DNA of 64,000 bases, taken from positions 6,758,001-6,822,000 of the forward strand of contig NZ_CP160402.1 of the NCBI RefSeq assembly GCF_040730185.1. Direction: 5' to 3'. The position numbers and the translations under genes were made by a program. A model generated the notes under the pieces. That model was not told where the DNA came from. It saw only the letters and a program-made list of their open reading frames with translations, and searched no databases. Shown here piece after piece: positions 25,370 to 34,230 of this stretch (the stretch's first letter is position 1; each line of letters opens with the position of its first letter). This DNA is from Streptomyces sp. Je 1-332. Lineage in GTDB: Bacteria > Actinomycetota > Actinomycetes > Streptomycetales > Streptomycetaceae.

Positions 25370-27367
25370 ATGATGGAGACCCAGGCTTACGGATCATGGC
25401 CGTCGCCCATCGACGCGGCGCTCGCCGCGGCCCACGACGGCTCACCGGCCTACGTGGGCTTCGTCGGGGACGAGGCGTGGTGGACCGAGCCGAGGCCCGC
25501 CGAAGGCGGCAGGCGCGCTCTGGTGCGGCGGCGCCCGGACGGCACGGAGGAGTCCGTGCTGCCCGAGCCGTGGAACGTGCGCAGCCGGGTCATGGAGTAC
25601 GGGGGGCGTTCATGGGCCGGGGCCGTCGGACCTGACGGGCCGCTCGTCGTGTTCGCCGACTTCGCGGACCAGCGCCTGTACGCGCATGCGCCCGACACTC
25701 CGGGAGCCGCGCCGCGCCCGCTGACCCCGCTCTCCGACGTGGGCGGCGGCCTGCGGTACATCGACCCGTGCGTGCACCTGGACCGGGGCGAGGTCTGGTG
25801 CGTCCTGGAGGAGTTCACGGGGGAGGGGCCGACCGACGTGCGCAGAGTCGCCGTCGCCGTGCCGCTCGACGGCTCGGCGGCCGGTGACCGCGCGGCGGTG
25901 CGCGAACTCTCCGACGACCGGCACCGCTTCATCACCGGGCCGCGCCTCTCACCGGACGGCACGCGCGTGGCGTGGATCGCCTGGGACCACCCCCGGATGC
26001 CGTGGGACGGCACGGAGTTGCTGGTCGCCGAGGTCCGTGCGAACGGCACGTTCGGCGCACCCCGGGTCTTCGCCGGCGGCCCGGAGGAGTCGATCGCGCA
26101 GGTCGAGTGGGCCCCCGACGGGCGGCTCCTCTTCGCCAGCGACCGCACGGGATGGTGGAACCTCTACCGCGGTGACGCGTCCGACGGCGGGAGTTTCTCG
26201 TCGGGAGTGCCGCTCTGCCCGCGCGAGGAGGAGTTCGGCGGCCCCCTGTGGCAGGTCGGATCCAGCTGGTTCGCGCCCCTGGACAGCGGTCTGGTCGCCG
26301 TCGTGCACGGCAAGGGCGCCACCGCGCTCGGCGTACTCGACCCGGAGACCGGCGAAGTGGTCGACGCCGCGGGACCCTGGACGGAGTGGGGTGCGACCGT
26401 GGCGGTGAACGGCACCCGCGCCGTCGGCGTCGCGGCGAGCCCTCGCAGCGCGTACGAGGTCGTGGAGCTGGACACCAGCACCGGCCGGGCCCGCGTGATC
26501 GGCGCCGCGCACGACGACCCGGTGGACACCGCGTTCTACCCCGAGCCGCGCATCCGCACCTTCAGCGGCCCGGCGGGCCGCGAGATCCACGCGCACGTCT
26601 ACCCCCCGCACCACCCGGCCCGCATGGCTCCCGACGAGGAACTCCCGCCGTACGTGGTGTGGGTGCACGGCGGGCCCACGGACCGCTCCCCGCTCGTACT
26701 CGACCTGGAGATCGCCTACTTCACCTCGCGCGGCATCGGCGTCGCCGAGGTCAACTACGGCGGCTCGACCGGCTACGGCCGCGCGTACCGCAACCGCCTG
26801 CGCGAGCAGTGGGGCATCGTCGACGTGGAGGACTGCGCCGCGGTCGCCCTGGCCCTGGCCGAAGAGGGCACCGCCGACCGCGACCGTCTCGCGATCCGTG
26901 GCGGCAGCGCGGGCGGCTGGACCACGGCCGCCTCGCTGACCACGACGGACGTGTACGCCTGCGGCACGATCATCTACCCCGTGCTCGACCTCACCGAATG
27001 GGCCGCGGGCGGGACCCACGACTTCGAGTCGCGGTATCTGGACTCGCTGATCGGGCCGTTCGACGAGGTGCCCACGCGCTACGTGGAGCGTTCGCCCGCG
27101 GAACAGGCGGACCGGGTCACCGTGCCCTTCCTGCTGCTCCAGGGGCTCGACGACGTGATCTGTCCCCCTGAACAGGCCGAGCGTTTCGTCTCCGAACTGC
27201 GGGGGCGCGGTGTGCCGCACGCCTACATCGCCTTCGAGGGCGAGGGGCACGGGTTCCGCCGCGCGGACACGCTGATACGGGCCCTTGAGGCCGAACTCTC
27301 CCTGTACGCCCAGGTGTTCCGCCTGAAGCTGTCCGGTGCCGCGCCCACCTTGGAGCTCGCCAAGTGA
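25370..27367 (+). CDS. S9 (prolyl oligopeptidase/acylaminoacyl-peptidase) serine peptidase
   Basis: 665 aa from the ATG at 25370, which has AGAAGGAC just upstream; an in-frame ATG at 25352 would add six residues. The first ~400 residues form a WD-like propeller (SPDGTRVAWIAWDHP, WAPDGRLLFASD). The catalytic alpha/beta-hydrolase part has the nucleophile in IRGGSAGGW (~residue 511), Asp in LDDVI and His in GEGHGF. No signal peptide, so it is cytoplasmic. It follows the M20 gene by ~33 nt and overlaps the S66 gene by 4 nt. Confidence 0.88.
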   Translation: MMETQAYGSWPSPIDAALAAAHDGSPAYVGFVGDEAWWTEPRPAEGGRRALVRRRPDGTEESVLPEPWNVRSRVMEYGGRSWAGAVGPDGPLVVFADFADQRLYAHAPDTPGAAPRPLTPLSDVGGGLRYIDPCVHLDRGEVWCVLEEFTGEGPTDVRRVAVAVPLDGSAAGDRAAVRELSDDRHRFITGPRLSPDGTRVAWIAWDHPRMPWDGTELLVAEVRANGTFGAPRVFAGGPEESIAQVEWAPDGRLLFASDRTGWWNLYRGDASDGGSFSSGVPLCPREEEFGGPLWQVGSSWFAPLDSGLVAVVHGKGATALGVLDPETGEVVDAAGPWTEWGATVAVNGTRAVGVAASPRSAYEVVELDTSTGRARVIGAAHDDPVDTAFYPEPRIRTFSGPAGREIHAHVYPPHHPARMAPDEELPPYVVWVHGGPTDRSPLVLDLEIAYFTSRGIGVAEVNYGGSTGYGRAYRNRLREQWGIVDVEDCAAVALALAEEGTADRDRLAIRGGSAGGWTTAASLTTTDVYACGTIIYPVLDLTEWAAGGTHDFESRYLDSLIGPFDEVPTRYVERSPAEQADRVTVPFLLLQGLDDVICPPEQAERFVSELRGRGVPHAYIAFEGEGHGFRRADTLIRALEAELSLYAQVFRLKLSGAAPTLELAK

Positions 27368-28287
27368 AGTCCCTGACGCGTCCCGCGCGGCTCACCCCCG
27401 GGGCGCGGGTCGCCGTCGTGGCGCCCAGCGGTCCCCTTCCGGAGGAGCGGCTCCAAACGGGCCTCGACATCCTGCGCGGCTGGGACCTGGAACCGGTCGT
27501 CATGCCTCATGTCCTGTCCGTGGACGGCGAGTTCGGCTATCTCGCGGGCACGGACGCCGACCGTGCCCGCGACCTCCAGGAGGCGTGGTGCGACCCCTCC
27601 GTCTCCGCGGTGCTCTGCGCGCGCGGCGGCTATGGGGCCCTGCGGATGGTGGAGTCGCTGGACTGGGCGGCGATGCGGGCGGCGGGCCCCAAGGTGTTCG
27701 TCGGCTACAGCGACATCACCACGCTGCACGAGGCGTTCGCGGCGCGGATGGGCCTCGCGACGCTGCACGGTCCGATGGTCGCGGCCCTCGACTTCCTCAA
27801 GAGCGCCCGCGCGCAGGAGCACTTGAGGGCCACGCTCTTCGCGCCCGAGCAGGTCCAGGTGATCGCGTCGGGCGGGGCCGCGCTCGTGCCCGGCCGCGCG
27901 CGGGGCGTCACCCTCGGCGGCTGCCTCTCCCTGCTCGCTTCGGACGTCGGCGCCCCTGACGTACGCGCGTCGGCGCGGGACGGGCTGCTCTTCCTGGAGG
28001 ACACAGGCGAGGAGGCGTACCGCATCGACCGCTACGTCACGCAGCTGCTGCGTGCCGGGTGGCTGGAGGGGGTGTGCGGGGTCGCGCTCGGCTCGTGGGT
28101 GGACTGCGATCCGTACGACACGGTGCGGGCGCTGCTGCTCGACCGGCTCGGCGGCCTCGGGGTGCCCATGGTCGAGGAGTTCGGGTTCGGCCACTGCGAC
28201 GGGGCGCTGACGATTCCGTTCGGAGTGGAGGCTGAACTCGACGCGGGGGCGGGGACGTTGACGCTTGACGTGCCCGCCCTGATGTGA
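27364..28287 (+). CDS. S66 peptidase (LD-carboxypeptidase-like)
   Basis: 307 aa. Family motifs: AVVAPSGPLP at the start, CARGGYGALRMV, the nucleophile region FVGYSDITTLHEA, the Glu region LFLEDTGEEAYR and the C-terminal His in FGFGHCDGALTIPFG. S66 enzymes remove the terminal D-Ala from murein tetrapeptides inside the cell, or cleave MccC7-like toxins. GTG start overlapping the S9 stop. As last gene of the four-hydrolase unit it favours a muropeptide-recycling reading. Confidence 0.87.
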   Translation: MKSLTRPARLTPGARVAVVAPSGPLPEERLQTGLDILRGWDLEPVVMPHVLSVDGEFGYLAGTDADRARDLQEAWCDPSVSAVLCARGGYGALRMVESLDWAAMRAAGPKVFVGYSDITTLHEAFAARMGLATLHGPMVAALDFLKSARAQEHLRATLFAPEQVQVIASGGAALVPGRARGVTLGGCLSLLASDVGAPDVRASARDGLLFLEDTGEEAYRIDRYVTQLLRAGWLEGVCGVALGSWVDCDPYDTVRALLLDRLGGLGVPMVEEFGFGHCDGALTIPFGVEAELDAGAGTLTLDVPALM

Positions 28288-28365
28288 GTCCGGACTCTCG
28301 CGGTCTGCGCTGAATTTCCGTCAATTCCTGCCGAGAAACTCCCGTCACGAGCGTTGACCAGCACC

Positions 28366-28377
28366 TGACACGTGTCA
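28366..28377. promoter_or_regulatory. 12-bp perfect palindrome upstream of the S15-like hydrolase gene
   Basis: TGACACGTGTCA lies 70 nt before the GTG start, with TTGACC (28354-28359) just upstream as a possible -35. A regulator dimer site is plausible. The regulator is unknown and no matching copy was found elsewhere in the window. Confidence 0.4.
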
Positions 28378-28446
28378 CAGCATGATCCTGGCCGGTTACT
28401 GACCGGTCGGTAGTCGGCTGTCGGCCGTCCTCAGCGTGGAGGTCTC

Positions 28447-30255
28447 GTGTCCCGTCGTACCGCACCCCGTCGTGCCCGCTCCCGCTCCCGCGCGCCGCTC
28501 GCCCTCGCCGTCGGCGCCGCGCTGGCCGCGCCCCTGGCCGTCGCGGTGCCCGCGCCCGCGAGCGCCACCGGTCAATTCACCGTCACCCCGCTGAAGTTCA
28601 CGGTCGAGGTGGGCGGCAGGAGCTGCACCGTCGACGCGGACCTCTACCGCCCCGCCGGAGTGGACGCCGTGCACCCCGCGCCCGCCGTCATGACCACGAA
28701 CGGTTTCGGCGGCAGCAAGTCGGACGGCGGCACGGCGGCCACCGGCAAAGCGTTCGCCGAGCGCGGCTACGTCGGACTCGTCTACTCCGGGCTCGGCTTC
28801 GGCAAGTCCGGCTGTCTGATCTCCCTCGACGACCCGAAGATCGACGGCAAGGCGGCATCCGGACTCGTCGACTTCCTCGCGGGCAAGCGGGCGGCCGACG
28901 ACGGCACGACGGTCGACTACGTCGCCAAGGACGCCGGGGCCGATCCACGCGTCGGCATGATCGGCGGCTCCTACGGCGGGGCGATTCAGCTGGCGACGGC
29001 CGCGGTGGACCACCGGGTCGACGCCCTCGTACCGATGATCACCTGGAACGACCTGGGTTACTCGCTCGACCCGAACAACGCGTCCGACCGCAGCGTGCCC
29101 GGCGCGGCCAAGTGGCAGTGGATGAACGGCTTCTACCTCATCGGCGAGGGGCAGCCGCTCCTCGAACCGAGCCTCGATCCCTCCCGTATCAACTCCCTCA
29201 CCTGCCTGCACTTCGTCACCAAGGCCTGCGAGACGATCCGTACGCTCAACTCGGGCCGCTACCCCGCCGACAAGACCAAGGCCCTCCAGGAGTACGCGCG
29301 CAGCGTCTCGCCCGTCTCGTACCTGCCCCAGGTCAAGACGCCCACCCTGCTGGTCCAGGGCCAGACCGACACCCTCTTCAACCTCAACGAGGCGCAGGCG
29401 ACGTACGAGACGCTCAAGGCGCAGGGCACCACGACGAAGATGATCTGGCAGTCCGGGGGCCACAGCGGCGGCCTGACCGACGCCGCGTCCGGGGAACTCA
29501 ACCTCTCCGAGGGCAACTTGGAGACCAGTTACGTCGGCAAGCGCGTGCTGTCGTGGTTCGACCGCTACCTCCGGCAGAACAAGGGCGCCGACACCGGCCC
29601 CGCCTTCGCATACCACCAGGACTGGGTCCCGGCCGGCAGCGGACCGAACGGCTCCTACGCGACCGCGTCCAAGGTGCCCGTCCTGAGCCAGAAGGTGTAC
29701 CTGTCTGGGGACGGCAAGCTCGTCGACGCCCGCAAGAAGGTCGCGCGCGGCAGCCGTGGGTACCGCAACTGGCTGATCCCCACCAGCCACTCCGAGAGCT
29801 CCCTCGCCGGCCTGATCGGCCTGCCCGACCCCGCGCCGCGCGACACCAAGGGCACCTACCTCGACTGGACGACCGAGCCGCTGACCGCCGCCACGGACGT
29901 GGTGGGCTCCGCGAAGGCCACCCTCAAGGTCGTCTCGCCGAGGACCGAGCGGGTGCAGAACTCCGGTGACGCGGCCGACAAGCTGGTCCTCTTCGCGAAG
30001 CTGTACGACATCGCGCCCGACGGCAGGAAGACGCTCGTGCGCCGCCTGGTGGCGCCGGTGCGCGTGCCGGACGTGACGAAGCCGTTCACCGTGTCGCTGC
30101 CGGGGATCGTGCACCGGTACGAGGCGGGGCACAAGCTGCAGTTCGTGGTGGCGGCGAGTGACGACGCGTACGGGGGCAACAGGGGGGTGAAGCCGGTGAC
30201 GGTCACCAGCGCCCCCGAGGACACCGGGGTGATCGAGCTGCCCGTGGTGGGCTGA
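28447..30255 (+). CDS. Secreted CocE/X-prolyl dipeptidyl-peptidase-like (S15-type) hydrolase
   Basis: 602 aa. The N-terminus is an Arg-rich signal peptide (RRTAPRRARSRSR, then a hydrophobic Ala stretch ending ASA around residue 38), so it is exported. The alpha/beta-hydrolase core has the nucleophile elbow GMIGGSYGGA (~residue 175), the acid region VQGQTDTLFN and a His in SGGHSGG. The C-terminal ~200 residues form the jelly-roll domain typical of S15/CocE (VRVPDVTKPFTVSLPGIVHRYEAGH). GTG start with GGAGG 4 nt upstream. It may be peptidase or esterase. Confidence 0.82.
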   Translation: MSRRTAPRRARSRSRAPLALAVGAALAAPLAVAVPAPASATGQFTVTPLKFTVEVGGRSCTVDADLYRPAGVDAVHPAPAVMTTNGFGGSKSDGGTAATGKAFAERGYVGLVYSGLGFGKSGCLISLDDPKIDGKAASGLVDFLAGKRAADDGTTVDYVAKDAGADPRVGMIGGSYGGAIQLATAAVDHRVDALVPMITWNDLGYSLDPNNASDRSVPGAAKWQWMNGFYLIGEGQPLLEPSLDPSRINSLTCLHFVTKACETIRTLNSGRYPADKTKALQEYARSVSPVSYLPQVKTPTLLVQGQTDTLFNLNEAQATYETLKAQGTTTKMIWQSGGHSGGLTDAASGELNLSEGNLETSYVGKRVLSWFDRYLRQNKGADTGPAFAYHQDWVPAGSGPNGSYATASKVPVLSQKVYLSGDGKLVDARKKVARGSRGYRNWLIPTSHSESSLAGLIGLPDPAPRDTKGTYLDWTTEPLTAATDVVGSAKATLKVVSPRTERVQNSGDAADKLVLFAKLYDIAPDGRKTLVRRLVAPVRVPDVTKPFTVSLPGIVHRYEAGHKLQFVVAASDDAYGGNRGVKPVTVTSAPEDTGVIELPVVG

Positions 30256-30383
30256 CCGGGTCCGGGCTCACCCGTACGGCCCCGGCCCCCGCCCCGGCGG
30301 GGCGTCCACCGCGCGCGAACCGGGTCCAGTTGCCCATGCTGGACCGGGGGAGGCCGGTCGAAGCTCCGAGGGAAGGTCCACGT

Positions 30384-30632
30384 ATGAGTCCCAGCAGCTC
30401 CACGGGTGGCGCGAAGGGCGGCTCGGGCGGCGGCGGTGGCGTCATGACGCCCGGCAGGATCGCCGTCCTCGTGATCGCCGCCCTCACCCTGGTCTTCATC
30501 TTCGAGAACACCCACCACACCAAGATCAGACTCCTGATCCCCGAGGTGACGATGCCCCTGTGGGTGGCACTCCTCGGCACGGGCCTGATCGGCGCGCTGT
30601 GCGGGGCGTACTTCATGCGGCGGCGGAAGTGA
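30384..30632 (+). CDS. LapA-domain (DUF1049-like) small membrane protein
   Basis: 82 aa. A Gly/Ser-rich N-terminal tail is followed by two membrane helices (IAVLVIAALTLVFIFENT and LWVALLGTGLIGALCGAYF) and a terminal RRRK. The pattern FENTHHTKIRLL is typical of LapA/DUF1049 proteins. The ATG at 30384 has GGAAGG upstream. Function unknown in actinomycetes; E. coli LapA takes part in envelope assembly control. Confidence 0.75.
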   Translation: MSPSSSTGGAKGGSGGGGGVMTPGRIAVLVIAALTLVFIFENTHHTKIRLLIPEVTMPLWVALLGTGLIGALCGAYFMRRRK

Positions 30633-30676
30633 GGACGGGGTACGGGCAGCGGCCGGGCAACGGCTAGCGTGGCCCG

Positions 30677-31228
30677 ATGCCCGACAGCACCCGCCCCCTC
30701 GCCGAGGGCCCCCACGCAGTCATACGTCCCTACACCTACGACGACGGCCCCGAGTTCACCGCACGCGCGCGGGAGAGCAGGGAGCTGCACAGCCCCTGGC
30801 TCTTCCCGCCCACCACGGACGCGGCGTACGCGAAGTATGCGGGCCCGCTGATCGAGGGCCGGGGAAGGGCGGGGTTCCTGGTCTGCGAGCGGGACCCGGA
30901 GCGGCCGGCCGGTGGCGCCATCGCCGGGTTCATCAATATCAACAACATCGTGGCGGGCGCCTTCCGATGCGGGGCGCTGGGGTACGGCGCCTTCGCGCAC
31001 GCGGCGGGGCGAGGCCTGATGGGGGAGGGGCTCGGACTCGTCACGCGGTACGCCTTCGACGTGCTGGAGCTGCACCGTCTGGAGATCAACGTCCAGCCCG
31101 GCAACACCGCCTCGATCGCGCTCGCCCGCCGCTGCGGCTTCCGGCTCGAAGGGTTCTCGCCGGACTTCCTCTTCATCGACGGAGCGTGGCGTGACCACGA
31201 GCGCTGGGCGCTGACCGCCACGGAATAG
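30677..31228 (+). CDS. GNAT-family N-acetyltransferase (RimJ/RimL-like)
   Basis: 183 aa. Acceptor-region VIRPYTYDDGPEFTARARES, strand GFININ, the acetyl-CoA loop GRGLMGEGLGLVTRYAFD and the C-terminal LHRLEINVQPGNTASIALARRCGFRLEG, the RimJ/L hallmark. Acts on an amino group of a protein or small molecule; the target is unknown. TAGCGT ends 6 nt before the ATG and no Shine-Dalgarno is seen, so the message may be leaderless. Confidence 0.85.
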   Translation: MPDSTRPLAEGPHAVIRPYTYDDGPEFTARARESRELHSPWLFPPTTDAAYAKYAGPLIEGRGRAGFLVCERDPERPAGGAIAGFININNIVAGAFRCGALGYGAFAHAAGRGLMGEGLGLVTRYAFDVLELHRLEINVQPGNTASIALARRCGFRLEGFSPDFLFIDGAWRDHERWALTATE

Positions 31229-31308
31229 CCGGGCCGTGGGACCGCCGCGCGCCTTTGCGCAATTCTGATCGCGATAGCCCCTGGTCGGGACGGCGTCGAG
31301 CGTGTTCC

Positions 31309-33288
31309 ATGGTGATCGTGACGACCACCGTGCGACGTGACGTACTGACGCTGCCCGCCGCCCCGTTGGGCCCCGAGAACCCGCTGCCGCCGCTCCGGCC
31401 GCTCCGTGAAGTGCACACGCTGGACGAGCGCGGCAGAGAGGGGCTGCCGCGCGACATGGCGCGGCAGCTGGGGTACGCGCCGTTGCGCGGCGTCCTGCCG
31501 ACGCGGGTGCTCGACGGGTACGGACGCGAGCGGACCGACACGACGCTCGACACCCTGGTCATCGAGAACGACCGGCTGCGCGCCACCGTCCTGCCGGGCT
31601 TCGGCGGCCGTGTCCACTCCCTCTTCCACAAGCCGACCGGCCGTGAACTCCTCTACCGCAACCCCGTGTTGCAGCCCGCCGCCTTCGCGCTCAACGGCGC
31701 CTGGTTCTCCGGCGGCATCGAGTGGAACATCGGCGCCACCGGCCATACGACGCTGTCCTGCGCGCCCCTGCACGCCGCGCGCGTGACGGCGCCCGACGGC
31801 GGCGAGATGCTGCGCCTGTGGGAGTGGGAGCGGCTGCGCGACGTGCCGTTCCAGGTGGACCTGTGGCTGCCCGAAGGCTCCGACTTCCTCCACGTCGGCG
31901 TGCGGATCCGCAACCCGCACGAGAAGGCGGTGCCGGTCTACTGGTGGTCCAACATCGCGGTGCCCGAGGAGCACCGCGTCCTCGCCCCGGCCGACGAGGC
32001 ATGGCACTTCGGCTATTCGGGCGTGCTGCGCAAGGTTCCGGTGCCGGAGACCGACGGGGTGGACCGGACCTATCCGCCGCGCAGCGAGTACGCCGCCGAC
32101 TACTTCTACGACGTACCGGACCGCACGCGCCGGTGGATCGCCGCGCTCGACGACGACGGGCACGGCCTCGTCCAGACGTCGACCGACCTGCTGCGTGGCC
32201 GCAAGCTCTTCGTGTGGGGCTCCGGCGCGGGCGGCCGGCGCTGGCAGGAGTGGCTGACGGAGCCGGGCACGGGCGGGTACGCGGAGATCCAGGCGGGCCT
32301 GGCGCGGACCCAGCTTGAGCACGTACGCCTGGACGCGGAGGGCGAGTTCGCCTGGCTGGAGTCGTACGGGCCGCTGTCGGCCGACCCGGGCCCGGTGCAC
32401 GGCTCCGACTGGCGGGCCGCGCGCGAGGAGGTCCAGGGGCGGCTCGCGGACGCGCTGCCGCGCGGTGCGGTGGAGGAGGCGTACGACGCCTGGCGGCCGT
32501 GCGCGGACACCGAGCCCGGTGAGGTCCTGTCCACCGGGTCAGGGTGGGGCGCGCTCGAAGTCCTGCGCGCGGGTCACAAGTTGCCGGGCACGCCGTTCGC
32601 GGAGTCCACGCTCGGCCCCGAACAGGAGCCGTGGCTGGAGCTGTTGCACTCCGGCGCCGTCCCCGAGCCACGCCGCGTTTCGCCGCCGGGGCCGACCCTG
32701 GTGGCCCGGCACTGGCGGGACATGCTGGAGACGGCGCCCGCGCGGCCGGTGGCCGAGTACCACCTCGGCGTGGCCCAGTGGCACGCGGGCGACCTGGCCC
32801 AGGCGGTGCGCAGCTGGGAGCGTGGCCTCGAACTGGCCCCGTCCCGCTGGCCGTTGCTCCGGTGCCTCGCGGTCGCCGATCAGGACGCGGGCCACATCGA
32901 GCGCGCCGCCGACCGGTACGCGGAAGCCTTCGACGACCTGTGCCAGGAGCGGCGCGACGACGGTGTCCTGTGGACGTCCGCGGGCGCCGCCCTCGGCAGG
33001 GAGGCGATAGCCGTCCTGCTCGCGGCGGGGCGGACGGCGGCGGCGCGCGGGGTGTGGGAGCGCCTGCATGCCGAGACGCGGGCCGAGGGCCGCTTCCGCC
33101 TGGTGGAAGTCCAACTGCTCGTCGCGGAGGGGGAGAAGACCCGGGCGCGGGCGATATTCGACGAGGGCTTCGAGGTGGCCGACCTGCGCGAAGGCGCCGA
33201 GATTCTCGGCGAGCTCTGGCACGCGGTGAGCGACGACCCGCTGCCCGCTCGGTACGACTACCGGATGCGAGCCGCTTCGGGGGAGTGA
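31309..33288 (+). CDS. DUF5107 protein with C-terminal TPR-like region
   Basis: 659 aa from the ATG at 31309; the start is uncertain because the ribosome site is weak. Residues ~70-380 resemble the galactose-mutarotase-like fold of DUF5107 (LRATVLPGFGGRVHSLFHKPTGRELLYRNP, then GGIEWNIGATGHT). The rest is helical with TPR-like repeats (YHLGVAQWHAGDLAQAVRSWERGLEL). Such proteins are thought to act on carbohydrate, but no activity is established as far as I know. It is followed by a strong hairpin and then the IS. Confidence 0.75.
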   Translation: MVIVTTTVRRDVLTLPAAPLGPENPLPPLRPLREVHTLDERGREGLPRDMARQLGYAPLRGVLPTRVLDGYGRERTDTTLDTLVIENDRLRATVLPGFGGRVHSLFHKPTGRELLYRNPVLQPAAFALNGAWFSGGIEWNIGATGHTTLSCAPLHAARVTAPDGGEMLRLWEWERLRDVPFQVDLWLPEGSDFLHVGVRIRNPHEKAVPVYWWSNIAVPEEHRVLAPADEAWHFGYSGVLRKVPVPETDGVDRTYPPRSEYAADYFYDVPDRTRRWIAALDDDGHGLVQTSTDLLRGRKLFVWGSGAGGRRWQEWLTEPGTGGYAEIQAGLARTQLEHVRLDAEGEFAWLESYGPLSADPGPVHGSDWRAAREEVQGRLADALPRGAVEEAYDAWRPCADTEPGEVLSTGSGWGALEVLRAGHKLPGTPFAESTLGPEQEPWLELLHSGAVPEPRRVSPPGPTLVARHWRDMLETAPARPVAEYHLGVAQWHAGDLAQAVRSWERGLELAPSRWPLLRCLAVADQDAGHIERAADRYAEAFDDLCQERRDDGVLWTSAGAALGREAIAVLLAAGRTAAARGVWERLHAETRAEGRFRLVEVQLLVAEGEKTRARAIFDEGFEVADLREGAEILGELWHAVSDDPLPARYDYRMRAASGE

Positions 33289-33295
33289 AGGCCCC

Positions 33296-33341
33296 TGTGT
33301 GTGGTGGGGGGCGGGGTCAGTCACCAGCCCCCCACACACAC
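33296..33341. terminator. Hairpin terminator
   Basis: Arms GTGTGTGGTGGGGGGC (left part of 33296-33312) and GCCCCCCACACACAC (33327-33341) pair with one bulge around a ~14-nt loop. It serves the DUF5107 gene and, before the IS arrived, could also have ended the minus-strand amidohydrolase transcript. Confidence 0.8.
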
Positions 33342-33358
33342 TTCCTGGCTAAAAGGCG

Positions 33359-34203
33359 CTAACAAAGCCGTTGGACGTGGCGGTGGGTGATCAGGCAGAC
33401 GGCGAGACCGAGGAAGGCCTCATGGATGTCGTCGCGCCGTTCCCAGCGGATGCGCAGGCGGCGGAAGCCGTGGAGCCAGGCGATGGTGCGCTCGACGACG
33501 TAGCGGAAGATGCCCAGGCCGGTGCCGTGTGGCTCGCCTCGTTTCGCGATCACGGGGCGGATGCCGCGCTGCCAGAGCAGGCGGCGGTACTTGTCGTGGT
33601 CGTAGCCGCGGTCGGCGAGAAGCGCGTCAGGGCGTCGGCGCGGTCTGCCGACCCGTCCCGCGACGGCTGGGATCTTGTCGAGCAGGGGCAGGAGTTGGGT
33701 GACGTCGTTGCGGTTTCCGCCGGTCAGGGTCACTGCGAGCGGGATGCCCTGGCCGTCGACGATGAGGTGGTGCTTGCTGCCCGGCCGTGCGCGGTCGACC
33801 GGGCTGGGCCCGCTTTTGGGCCTTTACGAGCTGCCCTGACGTGGGAGGAGTCGATCACCGTCCGGCCCCAGTCGATCTGGTTCTTCGAGCGCAGCTTCTC
33901 CAGCAGGACGACGTGGAGTTGGTCCCAGACGCCGGCGTCATTCCAGGCGGCCAGGCGCCGCCAACAGGTCATTCCCGAGCCGAAGCCAAGCTCCTGGGGC
34001 AGATACTCCCACTGGATGCCGGTATGCAGCACGAACAAGATCCCGCACAGGGCCTGCCGATCGGGCACCCGCGGTCTGCCCTGTGCCAGCTTCGGTCCAG
34101 GCTCGGGCAGCAACGGCTCGATAAGCGACCACAGTTCATCCGACACGATCCACGGCCGCGACTGACGTTTCGCCACAACCAGACCAACGAGCCGACGCGC
34201 CAA
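33359..34203 (-). CDS. IS5-family transposase, two frames joined by programmed -1 frameshift
   Basis: Frame A (34203-33730) gives the N-terminal DUF4096-like domain (WSLIEPLLPEPGPK, GILFVLHTGIQWEYLP) and the first catalytic Asp in TVIDSSHVRA. Frame B, ending at 33359, gives the rest: second Asp in ALLADRGYDHDKYR and Glu in YVVERTIAWLHGFRRLR. The frames overlap; a slippery heptamer C-CCA-AAA (33820-33814 on the minus strand) lies exactly where a -1 shift yields the usual SGPSPVDRARPGSKHH junction. Both parts look intact, so the element may be active. Coordinates span both frames. Confidence 0.85.
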
Positions 34204-34230
34204 GAGTCACATGATCAACCGCTTTTGTTA
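33360..34230 (-). mobile_element. IS5-family insertion sequence (approx. 0.87 kb)
   Basis: Contains one transposase in two frames. The ends are imperfect inverted repeats: ACAAAGCCGTTGG at the left against ACAAAAGCGGTTG read inward from the right. Both ends are bordered by TA (33360-33361 and 34229-34230), the 2-bp target duplication expected for many IS5-family elements. Removing the element and one TA restores CTAG, a self-complementary target. Exact ends are inferred from these repeats. Confidence 0.82.

Noticed and set aside
33359..33733. Treating the two transposase frames as a degraded pseudogene
   Set aside because: A canonical -1 slippery heptamer sits at the overlap and both halves carry the catalytic residues, so programmed frameshifting is the better reading.
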